Of a DNA stretch of 64,000 nt, positions 33,502 through 40,904 are shown one piece after another. The stretch comes from Corallococcus macrosporus. Lineage in GTDB: Bacteria > Myxococcota > Myxococcia > Myxococcales > Myxococcaceae. The stretch spans positions 33,762-97,761 of the forward strand of contig NZ_JAFIMU010000005.1 of assembly GCF_017302985.1 (NCBI RefSeq), in the 5' to 3' direction. The notes beneath the pieces were generated by a model. That model did not search any database. It worked only from the letters and a program-made list of their open reading frames with translations, and was not told the DNA's origin. Numbering within the stretch: position 1 is the first letter of the stretch; every line of letters begins with the position of its first letter. A program made the translations under genes and the position numbers.

Positions 33502-33530
33502 TTGACAGCCCGGATATCGAGCGGCTAAAC
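33502..33530 (+). promoter_or_regulatory. Promoter of mxcH
   Basis: TTGACA and CTAAAC are separated by 17 nt, giving a sigma70-like promoter. The predicted transcript starts near 33537, so the Fur box 33542-33560 covers the start of the transcript, a good position for iron repression. Confidence 0.6.
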
Positions 33531-33541
33531 GTCGCGCCGTT

Positions 33542-33560
33542 GAAAATGAGAACCATTTTC
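33542..33560. promoter_or_regulatory. Fur box overlapping the mxcH start codon
   Basis: GAAAATG and CATTTTC are inverted repeats separated by AGAAC; the next bases (ATAATC) extend the match. The 19-bp site overlaps the predicted ATG at 33546. It probably represses the receptor gene when iron is high. Confidence 0.75.
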
Positions 33561-36134
33561 ATAATCGCAATCGAGGCGAAGCGGTGGTGGCGGTCCCGGG
33601 CGGGCGTGGCCCTGCTGTCCTCTGTCTGCATCGGCGGCCTCGCTCACGCGGGCACGGCGCAGACGGAGGGCACGGAAGCGACGCCTCCCGCAGCGGAGGC
33701 CCCTGCCCCCGCGCCGGCCGAGCCCGTCATCGAGCTGCCGAAGCTGATCCACACCGCGGAGGCCGCCTACCCCGAGGAGGCGGAGCGCGCACAACTGGAG
33801 GCGAACGTCCGCCTGCGGCTGCGCGTGGACACGCAGGGCGTGGTGACCCAGGCGGAGGTGATGGAGCCCGTGGGCCACGGCTTCGACGAGGCCGCTCGCA
33901 CCGCCGCGCTCCAGTTCCGCTTCACGCCCGCGAAGCGCAACGGCGCCCCAGCCCCCGCGCGCGTCACGTACACCTACGTCTTCCAGCTCCCCGGCCGCTC
34001 CAGAGCCGTGGCCGCCACGCCCCCCCCCGCGCTGTCGAGCGCACCGAAGGCCGCGGCGTCCCAGGACGAGGCCCCGACGGAGTACCAGGAGGACGTCGAG
34101 GTCACCGCCGTGGGCGAGACGCGCGCCGAGCGGCGCCGCAAGTCCGCGGAGGCCGTGCAGGTCATCGAGCTGGAGCAGGCCAGCATGGAGTCCGCCGACC
34201 TGGGCACCACGCTGTCGCGCACCGAGGGCGTCGACGTGCGCCGCACGGGCGGCCTGGGCAGCACCGCGCGCATCTCCATCGCGGGCCTGTCGGATGATCA
34301 GGTGCGCTTCTTCATCGACGGCGTCCCGCTGGAGTTCGCGGGCTACGGCCCGGGCCTGGCGAACGTGCCGGTGAACCTGGTGCAGCAGCTGGAGGTCTAC
34401 ACCGGCGTGGTGCCCATCCGCTTCGGCGCGGACGTGCTGGGCGGCGCGGTGGAGCTCGTCACCGACCAGGACGTGCGCGGCTCGGCCGTGTCGGGTTCCT
34501 ACGAGCTGGCCTCCTTCGACACGCACCGCTTCACCGCGAGCGCCCGCCACCTCCAGGAGTCCACGGGCCTGCTGGTGCGCGTGCACGGCTTCTACGACGA
34601 CGCGCGCAACAACTACCCCGTCAACGTGGAGGTGCCCAACGACCTGGGCAAGCTCGCGCCGGTGGAGGTGCGCCGCTTCCACGACGGCTACCGCGCGGGC
34701 GGGGCGAGCCTGGAAGCGGGTTTCGTGGACAAGCCCTGGGCCCGGCGCCTGCTGCTGCGCGGCTTCATCAACGCGGCCGGCCGGGACATCCAGAACGACG
34801 TCAACATGGAGTCCCCCTACGGCGAGGTGACCACCGCCGAGGGCTCCGCGGGCGCCACGCTGCGCTTCGCACAGAGCTACGAGCCGGGCCTCACCGTGGA
34901 CGCCGTGGGCGGGTACACGTTCCGCCGCGCCCGGTTCCTGGACATCGGCACGTGCGCCTACGACTGGTACGGCCGCTGCTTCCTCACCCTGCCCCAGCCG
35001 GGAGAGATCACCGAAGGCGGCGCGGAGCGCTACGTCAACCAGCACGTCGCCTTCGCGCGCCTCCAGGCGGCCTGGACGCCCGTTCCCAACGGGGCGCACA
35101 CCCTGCGGCTCGCGCTTGCTCCCACCTACGTGGCGCGCACGGGCGAGGACCGCCGGCTCCAGGCGAACAACCAGCCGGATCCGCTCAACGGGGACCGGGG
35201 CGTGACCTCGCTGGTGACGGGCCTGGAGTACCAGTTCGACGCCTTCGACGGACGGCTGCAGAACATCGCCTTCGGGAAGGACTACCTCCAGGACGTGCGG
35301 GCGGAGAAGCTGCTGGCCAGCGCGGAGTTCATGGACGTGGGCCGCACCGCGCACGAGCTGGGCGTGGGCGACAGCCTGCGCTTCCGCATCACCCCCGACC
35401 TCACCGCCAAGGCGTCCTACGAGTGGGCGACGCGGCTGCCCCGCCCGGATGAAATCTTCGGCGACGGGCTGCTCGTCGACGACAACCTGGAGCTCCAGCC
35501 GGAGACCAGCCACAACTTCAACCTGGGCCTGAGCTACGCGTCCGAGCCCGGCCGCGCCGGCAGCTTCCGCGCCAACGTGGGCGGCTTCGCCCGCCTGGCG
35601 GATCAGCTCATCGTCCTCATCGGCAACGGCAGCTACTTCACCTACCAGAACGTCTTCGCGTCCCGCTCGCTGGGCGCGCTGGGCGGCGTGGGCTGGACGT
35701 CGCCGGGCCGCTACCTGAGCCTGGACGGCAACGCCACGTACCAGGACCTGCGCAACACCTCCTCCGAAGGCACCTACGCGGAGTTCGAGGGACAGCGCAT
35801 CCCCAACCGTCCCTACCTGACGGCCAACGGCAGCGCGCAGGCGCGGGTGACCGACCTGCTCCGCTTCCAGGACGAGCTGCTCGTCACCTGGCGCACGCGC
35901 TACGTGGACGACTTCCTCCTCTCCTGGGAGGAGCTGGGCAGCGACGAGTCGAAGCTGCGCGTCGACTCCCAGCTCACGCACTCGCTGGCGCTCACGTACG
36001 TCATCCGCGACATGACGACGCGGCTGAGCTGGACGCTGGACTTCCAGAACGTCACCAACGCCCGGACCTTCGACTTCTACGGGGTCCAGCGCCCCGGGCG
36101 GATCATCGCCGCCAAGTTCACGCTGGAGCGCTGA
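33546..36134 (+). CDS. mxcH: TonB-dependent ferric-myxochelin receptor with N-terminal TonB-C domain
   Basis: The 862-aa protein has a signal peptide (KRWWRSRAGVALLSSVCIGGLAHAG), then a domain of about residues 62-147 that looks like the C-terminus of TonB itself (LIHTAEAAYPEEAERAQLEA and FDEAARTAALQFRFTPAKRNG), a Pro/Ala linker, a plug (about 190-305, RISIAGLSDDQVRFFIDGVP) and a 22-strand-type barrel to the end. It imports ferric siderophore through the outer membrane. The start is unsettled: ATG 33546 gives a basic signal-peptide n-region but lies inside the Fur box with no Shine-Dalgarno; GTG 33606 has no n-region. The gene follows aroA5 by 58 nt with its own promoter. Confidence 0.88.
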   Translation: MRTIFIIAIEAKRWWRSRAGVALLSSVCIGGLAHAGTAQTEGTEATPPAAEAPAPAPAEPVIELPKLIHTAEAAYPEEAERAQLEANVRLRLRVDTQGVVTQAEVMEPVGHGFDEAARTAALQFRFTPAKRNGAPAPARVTYTYVFQLPGRSRAVAATPPPALSSAPKAAASQDEAPTEYQEDVEVTAVGETRAERRRKSAEAVQVIELEQASMESADLGTTLSRTEGVDVRRTGGLGSTARISIAGLSDDQVRFFIDGVPLEFAGYGPGLANVPVNLVQQLEVYTGVVPIRFGADVLGGAVELVTDQDVRGSAVSGSYELASFDTHRFTASARHLQESTGLLVRVHGFYDDARNNYPVNVEVPNDLGKLAPVEVRRFHDGYRAGGASLEAGFVDKPWARRLLLRGFINAAGRDIQNDVNMESPYGEVTTAEGSAGATLRFAQSYEPGLTVDAVGGYTFRRARFLDIGTCAYDWYGRCFLTLPQPGEITEGGAERYVNQHVAFARLQAAWTPVPNGAHTLRLALAPTYVARTGEDRRLQANNQPDPLNGDRGVTSLVTGLEYQFDAFDGRLQNIAFGKDYLQDVRAEKLLASAEFMDVGRTAHELGVGDSLRFRITPDLTAKASYEWATRLPRPDEIFGDGLLVDDNLELQPETSHNFNLGLSYASEPGRAGSFRANVGGFARLADQLIVLIGNGSYFTYQNVFASRSLGALGGVGWTSPGRYLSLDGNATYQDLRNTSSEGTYAEFEGQRIPNRPYLTANGSAQARVTDLLRFQDELLVTWRTRYVDDFLLSWEELGSDESKLRVDSQLTHSLALTYVIRDMTTRLSWTLDFQNVTNARTFDFYGVQRPGRIIAAKFTLER

Positions 36135-36193
36135 GCGCCGCGCTCTTCCCGTCCTTCGCAGCACCTCCCACACCCCACTGAAAGGGAAGTCCC

Positions 36194-37489
36194 TTGAAGC
36201 CTTCACCCTTCTTCCGTACCTCCGCGCGCCTGCTGGTGACGCTCGCCCTCGCCTTCACCGCGGCGGCCTGTAGCGACGACGACGACAACAACACGCCGGA
36301 CTCCGGCACGTCCGTCGACGCGGGCACCGATGCGGGCACGGACACCGACGCGGGGACGGACGCTGGGACGCCGCCGCCGATGTACGCGTTCGTCGCGCAG
36401 GTGAACGTGGACAGCGTGTCCACGAGCTACATCGTCCTGACGGAGACGCTGGATCCGGCCACGCCGCTGTCGCTGACCAACGCCACGCAGATCAACGGCC
36501 GCGCGCTGGGCTCCGGCATCTCCAAGTCCGGCTCCATCTTCGTGTCCAGCAGCGCCAACGGCACCGTCACCCGCTACAACCTGACGGCCAACAACACGCT
36601 GGAGAAGGCCGGCGAGGTCAGCTTCGCGGGCAAGGGCGTCACCACCATCGGCGAGTACCAGAACCAGTTCCAGTACGTCTCCGAGACCAAGGCCTATTAC
36701 TTCGACGGCCGCAACTCGCAGGTCATCGTCTGGAACCCGAAGGACATGACGCTGACGAACAGCATCTCGCTGCCGGACATGACCCTCAGCGGGAGCACGA
36801 CGACCTTCGCCTCCAACCCGCTGCGCGTGGGCACCAAGGTGCTGATCCCGCTGGGCTGGCGCGCGGGCGCCGCCGTCACGAAGCAGGCGGGCATCATCGT
36901 GGTGGACACCGCGACCGACAGCGCGGTGGTGGTGCGCGACGACCGCTGCGGCTACGTGCGTGACGGCATCGTGGGCACCGACGGCAAGGTGTACCTGGCG
37001 ACGGAGGCGTACGGCGCCGCGGAGAAGCGCGTGTCCGGCACCAACCCCACCGTGCCCACCCCCTGCCTCCTGAAGTTCGACCCGGCGACGAACAAGTACG
37101 ACCTGGACTTCTTCAAGGAGCTGAGCGCGTTGACGAACGGCGGCGCCACGGGCTCGCTGCTCGCCGGCCCCAACGGCACGGGCTACCTGCGCGTGCTGGA
37201 CGAGACGCTGTACCCGGTCCAGGCGGACACGGTCGCCCGCACCCTGGCGAGCGCCGTGGCCTGGAAGTGGTGGAAGTTCGACCCGGCCGCCGGCACCAAC
37301 GCGACGCTGGTGGACACGCTGCCGGCCAGCACGGGCAGCTCGTTCCTGTACGAGATGAACGGCCGCACGGTGTTCAGCGAGTTCACCAACAACAGCGGCA
37401 CCACGAACTACCGCGAGCTGACGGACCTGAGCGGCAACCTGGTGGCCACGCACCAGGGCCTGTCCTTCTCGTTCCTGCAGCTGCGCTAG
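36194..37489 (+). CDS. Lipoprotein of the myxochelin locus, propeller-like
   Basis: TTG 36194 lies five bases after AAGGGAAG and starts a lipoprotein signal (LLVTLALAFTAAACSD). The mature N-terminus has a poly-Asp run and Asp/Gly/Thr-rich repeats of the form DAGTDAGTDTDAGTDAGT, probably a flexible, Ca-binding or surface linker. The rest of the 431-aa protein has repeated strands with segments such as SKSGSIFVSSSANGTVTRYN and IIVVDTATDSAVVVRDDRC, suggesting a beta-propeller. It follows mxcH by 59 nt and ends at the strong terminator at 37514. I do not recognise the family; an outer-membrane partner of MxcH in iron uptake is an inference from position. Confidence 0.68.
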   Translation: MKPSPFFRTSARLLVTLALAFTAAACSDDDDNNTPDSGTSVDAGTDAGTDTDAGTDAGTPPPMYAFVAQVNVDSVSTSYIVLTETLDPATPLSLTNATQINGRALGSGISKSGSIFVSSSANGTVTRYNLTANNTLEKAGEVSFAGKGVTTIGEYQNQFQYVSETKAYYFDGRNSQVIVWNPKDMTLTNSISLPDMTLSGSTTTFASNPLRVGTKVLIPLGWRAGAAVTKQAGIIVVDTATDSAVVVRDDRCGYVRDGIVGTDGKVYLATEAYGAAEKRVSGTNPTVPTPCLLKFDPATNKYDLDFFKELSALTNGGATGSLLAGPNGTGYLRVLDETLYPVQADTVARTLASAVAWKWWKFDPAAGTNATLVDTLPASTGSSFLYEMNGRTVFSEFTNNSGTTNYRELTDLSGNLVATHQGLSFSFLQLR

Positions 37490-37513
37490 TCGGCCTGGCC
37501 TCTTGAAGCAATC

Positions 37514-37544
37514 GGCCCCCGGGATCCGTTGGTTCCCGGGGGCC
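37514..37544. terminator. Terminator between convergent genes
   Basis: GGCCCCCGGGA and TCCCGGGGGCC make a perfect 11-bp stem with a 9-nt loop, followed by a short T-containing stretch (GTTTCATT). It ends transcription of the mxcH-lipoprotein operon and can also work for the opposing gene at 37562. Confidence 0.75.
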
Positions 37545-37561
37545 GTTTCATTGCGGGCGGC

Positions 37562-39595
37562 TCAGGTGCACATCAGCCAGGAGCACTTGCCGGACTGGCA
37601 CTCACGGCCGGAAGAACAGAGCGAGCCCTTGGGCCGCTTGTTCACACACTTGCCGTCGTTGGTGCCCCAGCCGCAGAACTGGTTCGAGGCGCAGTGCGAG
37701 TCCGAGGAGCAGGTGCAGACGCCCGGGATGTCACCGCAGTCGTCCAGGGCGCTGCACAGGCTGGACTTGCACTCCGCGTCGAAGCGGCACGTCTCCGACA
37801 CCAGCTTGGTGCTGGGGGCGTAGGCCTTGCCGCAGATCTTCGGGAACGCCGCCTCGCGGGTGGCCTTGGGGACGTAGGCCGCGACGCCGCCCGTGTCGAT
37901 GTCATTGGCCGCGTCCGCCATGCCGGCGCGGGTGCTGTTGGCGCGCTCCCACATCCGGATGAAGTTCTCCGAGGAGCCCTCCAGGCCCGTGGTGTTGACG
38001 CCCAGCTGCTTCAGGTCCTTCACCACGTCCGGCAGCAGGCCCACGTGGGCCAGGCCGTACACGTCGAAGTCGGTGCCCAGCGGCGGCGGGCCGGAGGTGC
38101 GCTGCTGCTCCTCCTGCGCGTCGGCCTCCGCGCGGAAGCCCGCCGAGCACGCGCCGAAGTCACCGAAGCGCGGGCGCGTCTGCTGGATGAAGCCGTTCAG
38201 GTCCGCGCCGAAGCCCATGTTGACCTTGAGGCCCTGGCGGCCGAACTCGTACGCCTGCGCGAGCGAGCGCGTGGAGCCCTGGCAGGTGTTGGCCACGGTG
38301 GTGCGCGTGTACGCGCGCGTCTCGTCATGCGCGGTGCGCAGGCCGAACATGCCGCCCGTCTGGCGCACGTAGCGGACCACCCACGACGGCGTCGTCTTCT
38401 CGTTGGCGGCGAGGTCCGGGTTCATCACCTCGCGGAAGTGGCCGTGGGAGATGAACAGCGGGTAGTACGTCCGCCCCTGGGACAGGGCATACGCGTCCTG
38501 GACGCTCTTCTCGGACATGTGGGCCATGTCGATGAGCATGCCCTTGTTCATCATCTCCTGGACCAGCGCCTTGCCGTCCGCGGTGAGGCCCTTGGTGTTC
38601 TTGCAGTTGGCGTCCACGTCGAAGCCGAGCGTGAAGCCGTTGCCGGTGAGGCCGCAGTCCGTGTCGATGTGACAGTTCTCCAGGAACTGGGCCACCTGGA
38701 AGATGGCGTTGTGCGGGGCCGCGCCACCAAAGCGGTTGTCCAGCTGGTGCACCGGCTGCAACGAGCGCACGCCCAGCGAGTAGACACGGTTCAGCTCCGC
38801 GCGCCAGTCCTTGGTGCCGAAGAGCTTGCTGGACTCGATGGAGAGCACCATCGCGAGCTTGCCCTGCGAGATGATCTGCCGGGCATGCGCGGGCGACAGG
38901 GCGATCTCCGCCCAGTCCGTGCGCGCGTCGAAGTCGCGGGCCATCTGGAGCTGGACGTCCACGTCCATCATCTCGTCACAGGGCCGCTTGAGGTTCTGGT
39001 ACGGCAGCGCCTTGCAGAGGAACTCGTTGCTGACCAGCGACACCATGACCAGGGACATGCCGCCCTGGCGGGCCTTGTTCAGCGAGCCCTCCCACGCCTG
39101 CTGATGCGCGATGGTGTCCCAGCGCGGCCACTGCGTGGGCGTCTCCATGCGGCCCAGGTGCAGGCCGGTGTCGCCCTCCGTGCCCTCCACCTGGCCAATC
39201 ACCTCCGACGCCACCGCGCCGCCCACGCCGAAGACGTCGGACAGGATGGGGATGCCGCCCAGGTTCACGCTGCCGGAGTTGGGACAGATGTTGAGCATGT
39301 CGCGCAGGTCCATGCGGACGCGCGCGTGGTCGCTCTCCGGCATGCCGCCGTCACAGCTCGTGAGCGTGCCGGTGTGGCTGCCGTGAAACCACCCGCCGCC
39401 GAAGGCTTCTTCCGCGAACATGTGGTGGTGCATCTCCGCGAAGCCGCTCACCGCGAGCGGCTGGGCCACCTGGGCGGGTTCATCAGCGGGCATGGGCGGC
39501 GCGTCTTCAACGGGCCCACAGGCCAGCGCGAGCGAGGTGGCCGCCAGCAGCGGTGAGTACAGGAATCTTGAGACAATTCGGGAGCGACGCGACAT
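37562..39595 (-). CDS. M19-like membrane dipeptidase lipoprotein with Cys-rich C-terminus
   Basis: The start is ATG 39595, correctly spaced from GGAAAGG; a GTG nine bases upstream is less likely. A lipoprotein signal ends SLALAC, so the product is a surface or periplasmic lipoprotein of 677 aa. Metal-dependent hydrolase features are present: FAEMHHHMF near the mature N-terminus, KLAMVLSIESSK, MLIDMAHMS, YPLFISHGHF and GFGADLNGF, resembling the peptidase M19 (renal dipeptidase) barrel. After about residue 610 there is a disulfide-rich region with CRFDAECKSSLC, CGDIPGVCTC, CASNQFCG and CSSGRECQSGKCSW, as in Dickkopf-like repeats of other myxobacterial exoproteins. Substrate unknown. Confidence 0.75.
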   Translation of the reverse strand: MSRRSRIVSRFLYSPLLAATSLALACGPVEDAPPMPADEPAQVAQPLAVSGFAEMHHHMFAEEAFGGGWFHGSHTGTLTSCDGGMPESDHARVRMDLRDMLNICPNSGSVNLGGIPILSDVFGVGGAVASEVIGQVEGTEGDTGLHLGRMETPTQWPRWDTIAHQQAWEGSLNKARQGGMSLVMVSLVSNEFLCKALPYQNLKRPCDEMMDVDVQLQMARDFDARTDWAEIALSPAHARQIISQGKLAMVLSIESSKLFGTKDWRAELNRVYSLGVRSLQPVHQLDNRFGGAAPHNAIFQVAQFLENCHIDTDCGLTGNGFTLGFDVDANCKNTKGLTADGKALVQEMMNKGMLIDMAHMSEKSVQDAYALSQGRTYYPLFISHGHFREVMNPDLAANEKTTPSWVVRYVRQTGGMFGLRTAHDETRAYTRTTVANTCQGSTRSLAQAYEFGRQGLKVNMGFGADLNGFIQQTRPRFGDFGACSAGFRAEADAQEEQQRTSGPPPLGTDFDVYGLAHVGLLPDVVKDLKQLGVNTTGLEGSSENFIRMWERANSTRAGMADAANDIDTGGVAAYVPKATREAAFPKICGKAYAPSTKLVSETCRFDAECKSSLCSALDDCGDIPGVCTCSSDSHCASNQFCGWGTNDGKCVNKRPKGSLCSSGRECQSGKCSWLMCT

Positions 39596-39740
39596 GCGAT
39601 GCACCTTTCCGGGTGGAGGTGCAGCGGGCGTATCAGCACCTGTTCCGGCTAATCAAATCTTGCTGTCTAAGCGCGGTGACGCATGACATTGACGCACTGC
39701 GCGGCCCGGGTGGGTTGTCAGGTGCTCGCACCGTGGTCAT

Positions 39741-40904
39741 GTGTCCCTCATGGCGGCCATCGACACGCTCCCCGACGCTCCGCTGCCGGAGCTGCTGAAG
39801 CGCGTGGGCTTCCGGCGGCGGCGGCGGGGGTTTGGCTCGGCCACCCAGCTGCTCTGGAACAGGGTGGAGAGCAACGCCTCGCTCCTCGCGCTGTGCCGGA
39901 TCCGCGAAGGCCTCACCGCCGAGGACGAAGCCATCCTGAAGCAGTGCCAGGAGAAGCTGGACGCCGCGCGGTGGTGCCTGGACAAGCCCACCGGGCGCTG
40001 GTCCTTCTCCTTCTGGGAGCTCATCCACGAGGTGGACGGGCTGCTCCTGCTCGTGATGCCCGCGTCCATGCTGGTGCCCCGGGCGCTGGAGATCCAACAG
40101 CAGTTCGAGCGCCGGGTGACGGACGCCGCGCGGGCCGGGCTCTGGCTTGGCGCGGACAAGGCGAGCGGCCCCCTGCCCCGGTGCGTGCGCCGGCTTGCCC
40201 GCGTGGACGAGCCCGGGAGCGGAGCCGCCGCCCCACCGCCCCTCGACACGGACTCCTCCCGCTACTGCCGCAGCGTGCTCCGCGGGGCGCTCGACAGCGT
40301 CAACCAGCAGGTGGACAAGACGTTCTGGCAGCTCTCCATCAACGTCTCGCTGCAGGTCTTCAGCACGCTGCTGTTGCTGGCGGTCTTCGTCCTCGCCTTC
40401 CTGATTCTCTCCCCCGCGATGATCCAGACCTGGCCCCGGGACCTGGTGCCCTGGGGGCTGGTGCTGGTGGGCTTCGCGGGCGCGTCGGGGGCCATCGTCT
40501 CCAACATGCTGTCGAAGGAGCGCTTCGTCGTCGCCACGGGGGCGACGGGCCGCTTCTTCGCCTACCACCTGCTGGTGAAGCCCGTCATCGGCGCGTTCGC
40601 GGCGCTGATGCTCCTCTTCCTGGAGCAGTCCCGCATGCTGCTGTCGGTGGACACGCGGGCCGGGAGCATGTCCGGGGACACCAGCGCGGCCATCCTCCAC
40701 ATCGTCGTGAGCGACAACCAGGCCGTGTTCTTCACGCTGATGGCGCTGGCGGTGGTCGCGGGCTGGTCCGCGGACAAGCTCCTGAGCTCCATCATGGACA
40801 GGGTGCTGGGCAGGCTCCTGGGCCAGTCGGAGAAGGTGCTGCCTCCGTCCAGTCCTACGGCCCCGGCGCCGGGGCCTCGGGGTGGCGCACGGCCCGCCGG
40901 GTGA
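39741..40904 (+). CDS. Four-helix membrane protein convergent with rdrB; possible RADAR accessory
   Basis: The 387-aa product (GTG 39741 or ATG 39750) has a soluble N-terminal half of about 195 residues with no motif I recognise, and four membrane helices at about 203-224, 236-255, 277-295 and 328-343. The second carries a Gly/Ala-rich patch (VGFAGASGAIVSNML) and the last is followed by GWSADKLLSSIMDRVLGRL. Its 3' end overlaps that of rdrB by 50 nt on the opposite strand. Described RADAR loci often carry a membrane accessory, a SLATT protein (RdrC) or a Csx27-like protein (RdrD). This protein is larger than a SLATT protein, and I could not match it to either, so an accessory role rests on position only. 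Confidence 0.6.
   Translation: MSLMAAIDTLPDAPLPELLKRVGFRRRRRGFGSATQLLWNRVESNASLLALCRIREGLTAEDEAILKQCQEKLDAARWCLDKPTGRWSFSFWELIHEVDGLLLLVMPASMLVPRALEIQQQFERRVTDAARAGLWLGADKASGPLPRCVRRLARVDEPGSGAAAPPPLDTDSSRYCRSVLRGALDSVNQQVDKTFWQLSINVSLQVFSTLLLLAVFVLAFLILSPAMIQTWPRDLVPWGLVLVGFAGASGAIVSNMLSKERFVVATGATGRFFAYHLLVKPVIGAFAALMLLFLEQSRMLLSVDTRAGSMSGDTSAAILHIVVSDNQAVFFTLMALAVVAGWSADKLLSSIMDRVLGRLLGQSEKVLPPSSPTAPAPGPRGGARPAG

Noticed and set aside
33525..36206. 893-aa minus-strand ORF opposite mxcH
   Set aside because: Shadow of the receptor gene; no motif, and it would run through the Fur box and promoter of mxcH.
37529..39556. 675-aa plus-strand ORF opposite the M19-like dipeptidase
   Set aside because: Shadow of the minus-strand gene; the product lacks any plausible fold and crosses the terminator at 37514-37544.
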